Below, one piece after another: positions 33,633 through 43,316 of a stretch of 64,000 nucleotides of DNA; position 1 is the first letter of the stretch; every line of letters starts with the position of its first letter. This DNA is from Carnobacterium alterfunditum DSM 5972. Lineage in GTDB: Bacteria; Bacillota; Bacilli; Lactobacillales; Carnobacteriaceae. Location: the NCBI RefSeq assembly GCF_000744115.1, contig NZ_JQLG01000004.1, forward strand, positions 1,427,001 through 1,491,000, read 5' to 3'. The notes below the pieces were generated by a model. The model had not been told where the DNA came from. It did no database searches and worked only from the letters and a program-made list of their open reading frames with translations. The position numbers and the translations under genes are program-made.

Positions 33633-33718
33633 AATGAATCAATTTAAAGTGGAAATACGATCAGCCTGCTAAAGTACTTATGATTTTAGAAGATGATGTA
33701 CGAGGAGAATAGATAAGA

Positions 33719-34216
33719 ATGCCTATGGAAATTCGTTTAGTTCGTATCGACGATCGGTTGATTCATGGTCAGGTTGCAACAGTATGGGCGAAAGTGACAA
33801 AAGTAAACCGTATTCTAGTGGTCAGTGATGATGTAGCAAAAGATATATTAAGAAAAACATTACTAAAACAAGCATCCCCCCCAGGTGTCATTGTAAATGT
33901 GATCACTATTGATAAAATGATCTCGATTTTTAATGATCCTAAATTCAATGATTTTAAATCAATGTTGTTGTTTACAAGTCCGCGTGATGCAAGAAGAGTA
34001 GTAGAAGGCGGAGTTAAACTTGATACCATCAATATTGGAGGGATGAGTTTCTCAGACGGTAAAAAAATGATCACAAATGCAGTTGCGGTAAATAGCGAAG
34101 ATATAGAAGACTTGAAATATTTAAATGAACAAGGAATTAAATTAGAAATCCGTAAAGTAGTGGCAGATAATAAGGTATATATGATGGATTTATTGAAAAA
34201 AGAAAAAATGATTTGA
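33719..34216 (+). CDS. Orphan mannose-family PTS EIIB protein
   Basis: 165 residues of the PTS sorbose/mannose IIB subfamily. It opens with IRLVRIDDRLIHGQVATVW, with the phosphorylatable His in RLIHGQV near residue 18. It receives phosphate from an EIIA and passes it to sugar bound by EIIC/EIID. No IIA, IIC or IID gene follows, so it either pairs with a remote transporter or acts as a phosphorylation partner of the upstream regulator. CGAGGAG precedes the ATG. In Listeria manR is also next to a mannose PTS operon, so this may be a reduced version. Confidence 0.82.
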   Translation: MPMEIRLVRIDDRLIHGQVATVWAKVTKVNRILVVSDDVAKDILRKTLLKQASPPGVIVNVITIDKMISIFNDPKFNDFKSMLLFTSPRDARRVVEGGVKLDTINIGGMSFSDGKKMITNAVAVNSEDIEDLKYLNEQGIKLEIRKVVADNKVYMMDLLKKEKMI

Positions 34217-34221
34217 AATTT

Positions 34222-34377
34222 TTAACAGTCAACCATAGTGACGACACCAGCAAAAAGAATCATCTGCAAAATAGAGTCGATTCCGATCAATGTTGTCAGG
34301 TAGATTGGTTGTATATAGCCTTTAAAGCGACTGAAAGAATAAGGAAACTGTAAGATAAGAACTTCACTTATTTTCTA
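34222..34377 (-). pseudogene. Possible remnant of a membrane-protein C-terminus
   Basis: The minus strand is open for about 50 codons with no start codon and encodes a hydrophobic tail (PIYLTTLIGIDSILQMILFA). It could be the end of a decayed transporter gene, or chance. Nothing else is seen in this gap. Confidence 0.2.
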
Positions 34378-34442
34378 GTAATTTACTGAGTTTTATGTTA
34401 GAGTTAGGGGTAGAAGAAACGTTAGACAGGAGGGCAATGAAA

Positions 34443-34679
34443 TTGTACGATACACTTTTAATTGCTGAGCTAATTATTTCAGTTATACTCATCATTGTAG
34501 TAACTATGCAACCTTCAAAAACAAATAATGCTGCTAGTGCATTTACTGGCGGAGCTGAACAATTATTTGGAAAACAAAAAGCACGCGGATTCGAGGCAGT
34601 ATTGCAACGTACTACCGTAGTACTAGGGATCTTATTTTTTGCATTGGCATTGGCTCTTGCTTATATAGCAATTAATTAA
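34443..34679 (+). CDS. secG: Protein-export membrane protein SecG
   Basis: Accessory subunit of the SecYEG translocon, 78 residues with two membrane segments (residues about 3-23 and 55-76) and the motif VVTMQPSKTNNAASAFTGG. The start is assigned to the TTG at 34443, giving MYDTLL..., because GGAGGG lies 8 bases ahead; the ATG at 34437 is only 2 bases from that site. The next genes (esterase, rnr, smpB) follow in the order typical of Lactobacillales. Confidence 0.9.
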   Translation: MYDTLLIAELIISVILIIVVTMQPSKTNNAASAFTGGAEQLFGKQKARGFEAVLQRTTVVLGILFFALALALAYIAIN

Positions 34680-34691
34680 CAAACTTAGTGA

Positions 34692-34722
34692 AGCTACCTG
34701 AATCTTCAGGTGGCTTTTTTTT
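34692..34722 (+). terminator. secG terminator
   Basis: AGCTACCTGA / TCAGGTGGCT stem, 4-base loop, T8. Confidence 0.88.
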
Positions 34723-34866
34723 CTAAAAAAATTAATTTTCTCTACTAGAATTGTGTTAAGCAAAAGGCATTTTATAGTGTTAGCAGTGTTTGAGTATGAA
34801 AAGAATTCATTTTACAGTAAAATGGTAGAATAAGAACTTAAAGGAAATGCGAAAAGGGAGAATAAA

Positions 34867-35619
34867 ATGGCAATAAAATCATTTTTTTTTGAAAAAGGGC
34901 CTAAAGCAGTCATCTTGATGCATGCTTACTCAAGCACTCCCAATGATGTACGGATGCTGGGAAGAGCACTAGAAAAAGAAAATTATACGGTTTATGCACC
35001 ATTATTCAAAGGACATGGAACGACTGAACCAGAAGATATTTTAAATACATCGCCAAAAGATTGGGTCAATGATGCGAAAGAAGCGATCCAGTTCCTACAT
35101 GAAAAAGGCTATAAAGAGATAGCTGTATTCGGATTGTCTATGGGTGGCGTAATAGCAACAAAGTTGCTGGTAGATAAAGAACCGGTACTAGCTGGTGGAA
35201 CGTTTTGTTCACCGGTAATGAATTTCCGTAATGGAAATAATGTGAGAAAAGAATTTTTAGCTTATGTACAGATACTGAAGAAAAAAGCTGGTTATTCTGA
35301 ACTAGAAATAAATGACCTTATGCCGGAAGTCGAAAGAAAATTAGATAACCAATTAGACGAAATAAGTGAACTGACGGAATCAATGGAACCTCACTATAGT
35401 GAGATCAATCATCCTATTTTTATTGCACAGGCTGGTCAAGATGAATTAGTCGATCCACAGATAGCTATTTCATTTAGAAAGTCATTAAAAAAGGCTTCAA
35501 TAGTTGATTTTCATTGGTATGAGAACAGCAAACATGCGGTAACGGTTGGAGTAGATAGAAAAGCTTTGCAAGCAGATGTTAGTAATTTTTTAAAACAGTT
35601 AGATTGGAATGGAGGATAA
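34867..35619 (+). CDS. Carboxylesterase, alpha/beta-hydrolase (Est30-like)
   Basis: 250 residues of the serine esterase family found between secG and rnr in many Firmicutes. The nucleophile elbow is GLSMGG (Ser near residue 93). The oxyanion region is LMHAYSSTPNDVR, the acid is in AGQDELVD and the His in SKHAVTVG near residue 220. GGGAG precedes the ATG. The physiological substrate is not known. It ends 3 bases ahead of rnr, so the two are co-translated. Confidence 0.88.
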   Translation: MAIKSFFFEKGPKAVILMHAYSSTPNDVRMLGRALEKENYTVYAPLFKGHGTTEPEDILNTSPKDWVNDAKEAIQFLHEKGYKEIAVFGLSMGGVIATKLLVDKEPVLAGGTFCSPVMNFRNGNNVRKEFLAYVQILKKKAGYSELEINDLMPEVERKLDNQLDEISELTESMEPHYSEINHPIFIAQAGQDELVDPQIAISFRKSLKKASIVDFHWYENSKHAVTVGVDRKALQADVSNFLKQLDWNGG

Positions 35620-35622
35620 AAA

Positions 35623-37974
35623 ATGAACGACAAAAAAACGTTACAAGAAGCAATTATAGTTTTTATGAGTGAACACAAAAAAATCTCGTTTCAAGTAAGT
35701 GACATCAGTGAAGGAATGGGTATGACAAGTGCGGTCGATTTTAAGATCCTTGTTAGTTCATTAGCTGAAATGGAACGAGAAGGTAAGCTCTTTTTAAATA
35801 AAAAAGGGCATTTTAAGTTGCCAAGTAACGATCCGGTTTTGACTGGTATTTTCAGAGCAAGCGACCGAGGATTTGGATTTGTGGCTATTGAAGATGTAGA
35901 AAAAGATATTTTTATTCCACCTAATATGACCAATTATGCACTAGATGGCGATAAGGTGACAGTCGATATTATCAAACCTGCTGAACCATGGTCAGACAAA
36001 GGCGCTGAAGGAAAAATAAAGGCCATTATTGAACGTAACTTTACACAATTAGTTGGAGAGTTCTACGCTTACAGCGAAGATGGAATCGAAGAGACCGGTT
36101 TATACGGATATATCGATCCACAAGATAAAAAAATTACAGACTTGCGCGTCTTTATTGAGTCAGAAGGTATTAAACCAGTTGACGGTTCAATTGTTGTTGT
36201 AGAAATAACTTTGTACCCAGATGATGAGTTTCCTAGAAGTATGCAAGGAATCGTTAAAAAAGTCGTAGGACATATAAATGATCCAGGAATCGATATCTTA
36301 ACTATCGTGTATAAACACGGAATCCCGACTGAGTTCTCACAAGAAGCTTTGAAACAAGCAGATGAAGTTCCAGAAAAAATCAGCGAGTCTGATCTTGAAG
36401 GTCGTCGTGACTTAAGAGATGAAGTTCTGGTGACGATCGATGGAGCAGATGCAAAAGACTTAGACGATGCGGTAGGCTTGAAAGTATTGGATAATGGAAA
36501 CTATCTATTGGGCGTTCATATAGCAGATGTATCCTATTATGTGACAGAAGATAGTCCTTTAGACAAAGATGCCTTTGAAAGAGGAACCAGTGTATACTTA
36601 ACCGATCGTGTTATACCAATGATTCCACAACGATTATCTAATGGGATTTGTTCGTTAAATCCTCATGTCGATCGTTTGACGATGAGCTGCGAAATGGAAA
36701 TGACACCTGATGGAGAAATTGTCGGACATGACGTTTTCCAAAGTGTGATACGAACAACTGAACGGATGACTTATACTGAAGTAAATGAAATATTAACAGA
36801 TAAAAATCTAGAGACCCGTAAAAAATACAGCAGCTTAGTAGCTATGTTTGAATTAATGGAAACTCTGCATCATACCCTAGAGGTAGATCGTAAAAATCGT
36901 GGGGCCATTGACTTTGATACAAAAGAAGCTAAAATCATTGTCGATCCTACAGGTAAGCCATTGGATATCGTATTGAGAGAACGTGGTGTTGGTGAGCGCT
37001 TGATCGAATCGTTCATGTTGGCAGCAAATGAAACGGTATCTGAACATTTTTCAAAAATGGAAGTTCCATTGATCTATCGTATTCATGAACAACCTGACAG
37101 TGATCGTATGCAAAAATTCATGGAATTTGTTACGGCTTTTGGTATTACCGTTAAAGGGACCAGCAAAGATGTTTCTCCTATGACGTTACAAAAAATTGCC
37201 AATAGTGTCAAAGGAAAACCAGAAGAACAAGTTGTTTCAACGATGATGTTAAGAAGTATGAAACAAGCCAAATATGCTGTGGAACCATTAGGCCATTTCG
37301 GTCTTGGAGCAGAATTTTATTCACATTTCACTTCTCCCATCCGTCGTTATCCAGATTTGATCTTACACCGTTTGATCCGTTCTTATGGAGAAGAAGGTAC
37401 TGGATCTGCTCAGAAAACAAAATGGGAAAATCGATTGCCCGCAATTGCAGAAGATACGTCAAAAGCGGAACGTCGTGCAGTTGATGCTGAAAGAGAAACC
37501 GATGCATTGAAGAAAACTGAATATATGGCTGACAAAGTTGGCGAAATCTATGAAGGAATCATCGGTTCAGTCTTGAAATTTGGTATATTCGTCGAATTGC
37601 CGAATACGGTTGAAGGTCTGGTCCATATTTCAAATATGAAAGATGACTACTTTAACTATATCGAAGAGCAAATGATGCTTGTTGGAGAACGAACGGGTGT
37701 TGTTTACCGAATTGGACAAAAAGTAAAAGTGAAAATAACAAAAGCTGATCCTGAAACTCGTGAGATCGATTTTGAACTTGTTCCAGATCCGGATGCACCT
37801 AAATATGAGGGACCCAAACATCTAGTAAAAGGCAGAGGCCGTGAAAATAGCCAACGTCGCGGAAAAGAAAGCACTTCTTCGTATAAGCCTAAACAAGATG
37901 GAAGCAGTAAAAAGAAAAGCAAACCTTTTTATAAAGATGCAGCTAAAAATAAAAAGTCTAAAAATAAAAATTAA
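35623..37974 (+). CDS. rnr: Ribonuclease R
   Basis: 3'-5' exoribonuclease able to degrade structured RNA, 783 residues. Domain order: N-terminal winged helix, cold-shock domains (GIFRASDRGFGFV), the RNB catalytic domain with metal Asp cluster TIDGADAKDLDDAV (near residue 272), an S1 domain (VGEIYEGIIGSVLKFGIFVE) and a basic Lys-rich tail. GGAGG overlaps the esterase stop. RNase R with SmpB, the next gene, degrades stalled mRNAs in trans-translation. Confidence 0.96.
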   Translation: MNDKKTLQEAIIVFMSEHKKISFQVSDISEGMGMTSAVDFKILVSSLAEMEREGKLFLNKKGHFKLPSNDPVLTGIFRASDRGFGFVAIEDVEKDIFIPPNMTNYALDGDKVTVDIIKPAEPWSDKGAEGKIKAIIERNFTQLVGEFYAYSEDGIEETGLYGYIDPQDKKITDLRVFIESEGIKPVDGSIVVVEITLYPDDEFPRSMQGIVKKVVGHINDPGIDILTIVYKHGIPTEFSQEALKQADEVPEKISESDLEGRRDLRDEVLVTIDGADAKDLDDAVGLKVLDNGNYLLGVHIADVSYYVTEDSPLDKDAFERGTSVYLTDRVIPMIPQRLSNGICSLNPHVDRLTMSCEMEMTPDGEIVGHDVFQSVIRTTERMTYTEVNEILTDKNLETRKKYSSLVAMFELMETLHHTLEVDRKNRGAIDFDTKEAKIIVDPTGKPLDIVLRERGVGERLIESFMLAANETVSEHFSKMEVPLIYRIHEQPDSDRMQKFMEFVTAFGITVKGTSKDVSPMTLQKIANSVKGKPEEQVVSTMMLRSMKQAKYAVEPLGHFGLGAEFYSHFTSPIRRYPDLILHRLIRSYGEEGTGSAQKTKWENRLPAIAEDTSKAERRAVDAERETDALKKTEYMADKVGEIYEGIIGSVLKFGIFVELPNTVEGLVHISNMKDDYFNYIEEQMMLVGERTGVVYRIGQKVKVKITKADPETREIDFELVPDPDAPKYEGPKHLVKGRGRENSQRRGKESTSSYKPKQDGSSKKKSKPFYKDAAKNKKSKNKN

Positions 37975-38006
37975 GTAAGAGCGAATGAATCAGGAGGCGA
38001 TCATTG

Positions 38007-38465
38007 ATGCCAAAAGGTACAGGTAAAGTATTGGCTCAAAATAGAAAAGCAGGCTATGATTTTTCTATATTAGATACCGTAGAAGCTGGGATAGTGTTGC
38101 AGGGAACGGAAATCAAGTCTATCAGAGCGGGTCGGATCAATTTAAAGGATGGCTACGCTAAGATTCAGAATGATGAAATTTATTTGCATAATGTCCATAT
38201 CAGTCCTTATGAGCAAGGAAATCAATTCAATCATGATCCATTAAGAACGCGGAAATTATTGATGCATAAAAAACAAATCATGCGCTTAATGAACGAAACG
38301 AAGTCTAGCGGAAATACATTGATTCCCTTAAAAGTTTATTTAAAAGACGGTTATGCAAAAGTATTGATCGGTCTGGCAAAAGGGAAGAAAAAATACGATA
38401 AACGCGAAGATCTGAAGCGAAAAGATCAAAAACGTGAGTTGGACCGTGCGTTAAGAGCTAGATAA
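38007..38465 (+). CDS. smpB: SsrA-binding protein SmpB
   Basis: Small basic protein that delivers tmRNA to stalled ribosomes, 152 residues. Core motifs [24 protein letters not shown] and [20 protein letters not shown] are present, with the basic C-terminal tail [10 protein letters not shown]-like (here [21 protein letters not shown] in part). The ATG at 38007 lies 9 bases after AGGAGG. Its RNA partner ssrA is at 46241 on the same strand. Confidence 0.97.
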   Translation: MPKGTGKVLAQNRKAGYDFSILDTVEAGIVLQGTEIKSIRAGRINLKDGYAKIQNDEIYLHNVHISPYEQGNQFNHDPLRTRKLLMHKKQIMRLMNETKSSGNTLIPLKVYLKDGYAKVLIGLAKGKKKYDKREDLKRKDQKRELDRALRAR

Positions 38466-38580
38466 ACAGATGAATCAGTGCAAAGACGGTCTCATGGGCG
38501 TTGCTAAAATAGGTAAGGTAAGTTTAGGATAAGAAATGAACTAGCTTCTAAAAAAATAGTAGACGAAAGAAGGTCTATCG

Positions 38581-39054
38581 ATGTCTGTTTACGATTATAA
38601 GGTCAATGAAATCAGTGGCGAAGAAGTGTCCTTATCAAAGTACAAAGGAAAAGTTTTACTAATTGTGAATACAGCAACGGAATGTGGTTTAGCTCCTCAA
38701 TTAGAAGATTTAGAAAAATTGTATCAAACGTATAAAGAACAAGGACTAGTCGTTTTAGGGTTTCCTTCCAATCAATTTATGAATCAAGAACCTCGTGAAG
38801 GAGAAGAAATCGCTAATTTTTGTCAGAAAAATTATGGTGTTTCTTTTCAACTTCATGAAAAAATACTCGTAAATGGAAAAAATGCCGATCCTCTTTACCA
38901 ATACCTAACATCAGAAACGGGTAACAAGAAAATCAAATGGAATTTCACAAAATTTCTAATTGGTCGAGATGGCGAAATCATCAAACGATTTGGTTCAACA
39001 ACACAACCTAAAAAAATGGAAACCGATATAGCTGAAGCAGTAGCAAACGGCTAA
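38581..39054 (+). CDS. Glutathione peroxidase-like thiol peroxidase
   Basis: 157 residues, GPx family. The active site is NTATECGLAPQLEDLEKLY with Cys near residue 36 in place of selenocysteine; further motifs are FPSNQFMNQEPR and IKWNFTKFLIGRDG. Bacterial Cys-GPx enzymes generally use thioredoxin, which TrxB would recycle. A weak AGAAGG site precedes the ATG. It is monocistronic with a strong terminator. Confidence 0.92.
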   Translation: MSVYDYKVNEISGEEVSLSKYKGKVLLIVNTATECGLAPQLEDLEKLYQTYKEQGLVVLGFPSNQFMNQEPREGEEIANFCQKNYGVSFQLHEKILVNGKNADPLYQYLTSETGNKKIKWNFTKFLIGRDGEIIKRFGSTTQPKKMETDIAEAVANG

Positions 39055-39062
39055 CCTTGCTA

Positions 39063-39098
39063 AAAGGGTCTTAGACAAACAGTCTAAGGCCCTTTTTC
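39063..39098 (+). terminator. Glutathione peroxidase gene terminator
   Basis: AAAGGGTCTTAGAC / GTCTAAGGCCCTTT stem, short loop, T5. Confidence 0.88.
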
Positions 39099-39187
39099 TG
39101 ATTAGCAACGTGTTGAAAAAGAATTAGATCCTCATGAAATAGAAAATTTTCAAATAACATTCAGAAAAAAACAATCTATAAGAAACA

Positions 39188-39196
39188 TGGTATAAT
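39188..39196 (+). promoter_or_regulatory. Extended -10 promoter of fbp
   Basis: TGGTATAAT about 34 bases upstream of the fbp ATG. No convincing -35. Confidence 0.5.
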
Positions 39197-39229
39197 GATG
39201 TGGTATAGATAATAAAGGGGTGAGTAAAC

Positions 39230-41203
39230 ATGGACGCAACTAAAAAATATTTGAATTTATTAGCTAAAGACTACCCAACCATTGGAGATACAACGGCTGA
39301 AATTATTAACTTAGAGGCTATTATGAACCTGCCTAAGGGTACAGAACATTTTGTTAGCGACGTTCATGGAGAATATGAAGCCTTCCAACATGTGCTTAGG
39401 AATGGATCAGGCAATATAAAAGAAAAAATAAAAGAGATCTTTCATGATCGTTTAAGCCAAAAAGAAATGAATAGCTTAGCAACATTGATTTATTATCCTG
39501 AAGATAAAATTCGGTTGATCAGTAATGAATTTGAGGACCTAGAAGAAACAAATGAATGGTACAGGATCACGTTGTCTAGATTAATTGGATTATGTGTCTA
39601 TATTGCTTCAAAGTATACGCGATCCAAAGTACGAAAGGCTTTGCCCGATGAATTTGCTTATATTATTGAAGAGTTGTTAGCAAAAGATGGCGACGGTTAC
39701 ACAAATAAAGAAGATTACTATAGTGAGATTATTGACAGTATTATTTCGTTGGATAGAGGAGCTGAGTTTATTACAGCTATATCTTACTTGATTCAACGTC
39801 TTGTCGTCGATCAGCTGCATGTAGTAGGAGATATTTATGATAGGGGTCCTTATCCAGATAAAATCATTGATACACTGATGGCGCATCATTCTGTTGATGT
39901 CCAATGGGGAAACCATGATATATTATGGATGGGCGCGGCCAGCGGTTCAGCTGTTTGTATTGCAAATGTACTGCGCATAAGTGCTCGCTATGATAATTTA
40001 GAAATTATAGAAGATGCTTATGGGGTTTCATTACGTCAATTACTCACATTTGCAGAAATGACTTATCCCGAAGATTTAGAAAGTTGTTTTTATCCTAAAG
40101 TGGACTCGGAAAAAAAAGATTATTTTGAAGATGAAATACGCCAAATCACTAAAATGCATCAAGCGATTTCTGTGATTCAGTTTAAACTTGAGGGTGATAT
40201 CATTAACAGGCATCCTGAGTTTAAATTAGATCATCGTTTAGTATTAAATAGCATCGATTATGAAAATGGGACGATTTCAATCAAAGGAAAAGATTATCCA
40301 TTGTTAAATACCAATTTTCCAACAATCGATCCAGCTAATCCTTATAAATTAACCTCAGAAGAAGAATTAGTTGTCGAAAAATTAGTCACAGCCTTTAAAA
40401 ATTGTGGCCGCTTACAACAACACATTTCTTATTTGTATAGCAAAGGCAATATGTATCTCACATATAATGATAATTTATTGTTCCACGGCTGTATGCCGCT
40501 AACAGAAACCGGCGAATTTCTGGGAATGGACATTCAAGGAAAGCAATATGCTGGTAAAAATTTACTGGATAAATTTGAAGAAGTACTAAGAAAAGGGTAT
40601 CTAAATAAAGGACATAAAGACAATGACAAGTACTTAGACTACGTTTGGTATTTATGGACGGGTCCAGTTTCTTCACTTTTTGGAAAAGATCAAATGACGA
40701 CATTCGAACGCTATTACGTTGCAGACAAGGCCACCCATGAGGAAAAGAAAAATGCTTATTATGCCATGCGTAATGATGAAAAAACGTGTGAAATGATATT
40801 GAGTGAGTTCGGGCAGAATCCGCTTAAAGGGCATATCATTAATGGACACACACCCGTAAAAGAAAAGCGCGGTGAAGATCCTATTAAAGCAAATGGCCGT
40901 ATGATTGTGATCGACGGCGGTTTCTCAAAAGCTTATCAAGGAACGACGGGATTAGCAGGATATACACTTTTATACAACTCTTATGGAATGGTTTTAGTTT
41001 CGCATCAGCCGTTCACTTCTGTAAAGGATGCCATTAAAAACGAAATAGATATCATGTCTACAAGAAGAGTGATCGACAGGGAGTTGGATCGTAAAAAAGT
41101 AAGAGAAACGGGTGTGGGCAGAGAATTGGCTGAGCAAGTCAGCGATTTGAAGGAGTTGTTAAAAGCTTACCGCAATGGGGATATTGTCGAAGAAACGAAA
41201 TAA
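39230..41203 (+). CDS. fbp: Fructose-1,6-bisphosphatase, class III
   Basis: Gluconeogenic phosphatase of the Firmicute-specific class III, 657 residues, normal size. Metallophosphatase motifs: [16 protein letters not shown] near residue 43, [13 protein letters not shown] near residue 200, [11 protein letters not shown] near 226 and [11 protein letters not shown] toward the C-terminus. AAAGGGGTG precedes the ATG. It reverses the phosphofructokinase step and is functionally opposed to the gap cluster. It is monocistronic. Confidence 0.96.
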   Translation: MDATKKYLNLLAKDYPTIGDTTAEIINLEAIMNLPKGTEHFVSDVHGEYEAFQHVLRNGSGNIKEKIKEIFHDRLSQKEMNSLATLIYYPEDKIRLISNEFEDLEETNEWYRITLSRLIGLCVYIASKYTRSKVRKALPDEFAYIIEELLAKDGDGYTNKEDYYSEIIDSIISLDRGAEFITAISYLIQRLVVDQLHVVGDIYDRGPYPDKIIDTLMAHHSVDVQWGNHDILWMGAASGSAVCIANVLRISARYDNLEIIEDAYGVSLRQLLTFAEMTYPEDLESCFYPKVDSEKKDYFEDEIRQITKMHQAISVIQFKLEGDIINRHPEFKLDHRLVLNSIDYENGTISIKGKDYPLLNTNFPTIDPANPYKLTSEEELVVEKLVTAFKNCGRLQQHISYLYSKGNMYLTYNDNLLFHGCMPLTETGEFLGMDIQGKQYAGKNLLDKFEEVLRKGYLNKGHKDNDKYLDYVWYLWTGPVSSLFGKDQMTTFERYYVADKATHEEKKNAYYAMRNDEKTCEMILSEFGQNPLKGHIINGHTPVKEKRGEDPIKANGRMIVIDGGFSKAYQGTTGLAGYTLLYNSYGMVLVSHQPFTSVKDAIKNEIDIMSTRRVIDRELDRKKVRETGVGRELAEQVSDLKELLKAYRNGDIVEETK

Positions 41204-41352
41204 GATTTGACAGCTATCAAGTGAAATTTAGAGATATTAACGAAATGTTTACCTAAAGATAAACGGATATTCATAAAAATCATCTTTTTTTTGGTACAAT
41301 AAGAAGCGTAGGGAAATTATAGATATTACTAAGATATAGGAGGCGATTTTCC

Positions 41353-42033
41353 ATGAAAGAAGGCTGTACTTTTTATTTTATCCGTCATGGACAAACTTAT
41401 TTCAATCATTACAGAAGAATACAAGGGTGGTCTAATACCCCTTTAACACCACAAGGTCGTGAAGATGTTCGCAGCAGCGCAAGAGGCTTAGCAGATGTTG
41501 AATTTGATGCAGCATATACAAGTGACCTAAGTCGTACGATTGAAACAGCTAACATTATTTTAGAAGAAAATAAAAAAGGAAAAGAAATGACGTTGCAATC
41601 GATGCCGGAATTTCGTGAAGTTTTCTTTGGTTCATTTGAAGGCAGCAATGTAGATGAAACCTGGGAAAAAGTGAATGAACAAATGGGATATCCAAGTGTT
41701 GCTGAGATGTGGGCAGAAACGTCTATTCCTGAACAAATGAATGCTTTTAAAAAAGCAGATCCTTATCACGATGCGGAGGATTTTTTAACATTTTGGTTAA
41801 GAGTAGAACAGGGATTGATCAAATTAATCAACAAACACCGTGATACAGGAGAGAAAGTCATGATCGTTGCTCACGGAAATACGATTCGCTATTTATTAAA
41901 TAATTTAGTTCCAGAACTTGAAAATCCACAACCATTATTAAATGCAAGTGTCTCAGCTGTTAGATACCAAAATGGAAAATACCATTTAGAGCTGTACAAT
42001 GGAGTAGGTCATTTTAAGACTTTAGAAGACTAA
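41353..42033 (+). CDS. Histidine phosphatase family protein (phosphoglycerate mutase-like)
   Basis: 226 residues. The catalytic RHG motif is at the N-terminus (YFIRHGQTYFN, phospho-His near residue 13) with the second His in IVAHGNTIRYLL near residue 174. Family members are phosphatases acting on small phosphorylated molecules; cofactor-dependent phosphoglycerate mutase is unlikely as length and motifs differ and gpmI is present. AGGAGGCGA precedes the ATG. Substrate unknown. Confidence 0.85.
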   Translation: MKEGCTFYFIRHGQTYFNHYRRIQGWSNTPLTPQGREDVRSSARGLADVEFDAAYTSDLSRTIETANIILEENKKGKEMTLQSMPEFREVFFGSFEGSNVDETWEKVNEQMGYPSVAEMWAETSIPEQMNAFKKADPYHDAEDFLTFWLRVEQGLIKLINKHRDTGEKVMIVAHGNTIRYLLNNLVPELENPQPLLNASVSAVRYQNGKYHLELYNGVGHFKTLED

Positions 42034-42090
42034 TTCAATAATGCTGTAAATGAGGTTCAAAAAAAATACTGTTATAAAAGGGAGATTAAT

Positions 42091-42873
42091 ATGATACTGC
42101 CAAAAGCTTTAGTTTTTTTTGATTTAGACGGAACGTTGTTAAATGGTAGATCTGAAGTAGACCAAGAAGTGACCGCTGCTTTAGAAAAATTGAAAGAAAA
42201 TGGCGGGATTCCATTTATCGCAACGGGAAGAAGTCCACTTGAGATCCAACATGTACTAGACACGACACCGATTGAATCTTTTATCACGCTTAATGGTCAG
42301 TACATTATGTACGAAGGCAAAGAAATCTACCGCAGTCAAATACCGCAAGAGACGTTGATCCGTTTGAAAGCAGCAGCTGATGAATTAAGGTTAGCCGTTT
42401 CTTTTTATACGAGTGATAAAATACGTGTCACTTCTACTTCGAAAGAGGTAGATAAAGCGTATGATTTTATTCATGCAAAATCACCGTTAGTTGATGCGGA
42501 AATTCATTTGAATGAAGAAGTATTGATGGCATTGATCCTGACAACAGATAACGCTGATGTTGAGTGGTTTAAAGAAGCATTTCCAGAATTGTCTTTCTAT
42601 CGAAATACGCCTTACAGCATAGATGTGATCACGAAAGGCAATTCAAAAGCCACAGGCATCCAAGAGTTGGTCAAACTAATGCAGTTTGATGAAATCCCTA
42701 TCTATGCGTTTGGAGATGGTCCGAATGATTTAGAAATGGTGACGCATGCTGACCATGGTGTGGCAATGGAGAATGGGACCGATATCTTGAAGAATGCTGC
42801 TGATTATATAACTTCTAGTCATATCGAAGGCGGAATTGTTGAAGGATTAGAATTTTACGATTTAATTAAATAG
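42091..42873 (+). CDS. Cof-type HAD-superfamily phosphatase
   Basis: 260 residues, Cof/IIB subfamily. HAD motif I FFDLDGTLLNG at residue 9, motif II FIATGR near 37, Lys in TKGNSKATGI near 190, motif IV FGDGPNDLEMV near 210. These enzymes dephosphorylate sugar phosphates, flavins or pyridoxal phosphate; the substrate cannot be told from sequence. AGGGAG precedes the ATG. No terminator directly behind; the hairpin at 43229 may serve. Confidence 0.88.
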   Translation: MILPKALVFFDLDGTLLNGRSEVDQEVTAALEKLKENGGIPFIATGRSPLEIQHVLDTTPIESFITLNGQYIMYEGKEIYRSQIPQETLIRLKAAADELRLAVSFYTSDKIRVTSTSKEVDKAYDFIHAKSPLVDAEIHLNEEVLMALILTTDNADVEWFKEAFPELSFYRNTPYSIDVITKGNSKATGIQELVKLMQFDEIPIYAFGDGPNDLEMVTHADHGVAMENGTDILKNAADYITSSHIEGGIVEGLEFYDLIK

Positions 42874-42964
42874 ATTTTTTCGCTTAATAGGTTATTTTAT
42901 AAAAGGTGTTGGATAATTGATTAACTGGATCAGCGACACTGAAAATTTTAGCCCTATATAAATA

Positions 42965-43225
42965 GGTTTTACATCAAATGGTGTGTATATTTAAAAAATA
43001 AATTTCTTCTGGAATGGACGGGTTTGCTTGTGGAGCCATTGGACCGTCTGTAAGCCTGTAGTCTTACAGACTTTCAAGCTTCAAACAAAACCTAATCGCT
43101 GAAGCGCCAACGTTTTGTAATTCTCATTGAATCTTATACATGGCTACAAGCAACCCTATTCCTCCAGAAATTTGGGTAAGTAATGCCATTAGATTAAGTC
43201 TATCAACACTGAAAATTATAGAACC
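42965..43225 (+). repeat. Full-length MITE-like repeat (copy A)
   Basis: 261 bases. Ends are inverted: GGTTTTACATCAAATGGTGT on the left and ACACTGAAAATTATAGAACC on the right. Inside, AAATTTCTTCTGGAATGG ... TTGCTTGTGGAGCC is mirrored by GGCTACAAGCAACCC ... CCTCCAGAAATTT, and GTCTGTAAG/CTTACAGAC forms a central hairpin. No coding frame. A further end-like fragment (CGACACTGAAAATTTTAGCCC, in two parts) sits just upstream near 42935. Near-identical to the inverted copy at 55747-56005. Confidence 0.8.
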
Positions 43226-43228
43226 TAA

Positions 43229-43270
43229 AAATAGAGCCAGCAGCATTATTACGCTGAAAGCTCTATTTTT
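43229..43270 (+). terminator. Terminator between HAD gene/repeat and arg genes
   Basis: AATAGAGC / GCTCTATT with an inner CAGC/GCTG stem, then T7. Confidence 0.8.
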
Positions 43271-43298
43271 TTGTCTGAATAAGTTATTTTGTTATAAT
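43271..43298 (+). promoter_or_regulatory. Promoter of the arginine gene remnant operon
   Basis: TTGTCT, 16-base spacer, extended -10 TGTTATAAT. It lies just before the argC-like stub. Confidence 0.6.
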
Positions 43299-43316
43299 GA
43301 GGTTAATTAAAAGGAT

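Noticed and set aside
33633-33718. Sigma-54 promoter between the LevR-type gene and the IIB gene
   Set aside because: No TGGCAC-N5-TTGC pattern; the closest match lacks the invariant GC/GG pair at correct spacing.
41353-42033. Cofactor-dependent phosphoglycerate mutase (gpmA)
   Set aside because: Length and motif details fit the general histidine phosphatase family better, and gpmI is present.
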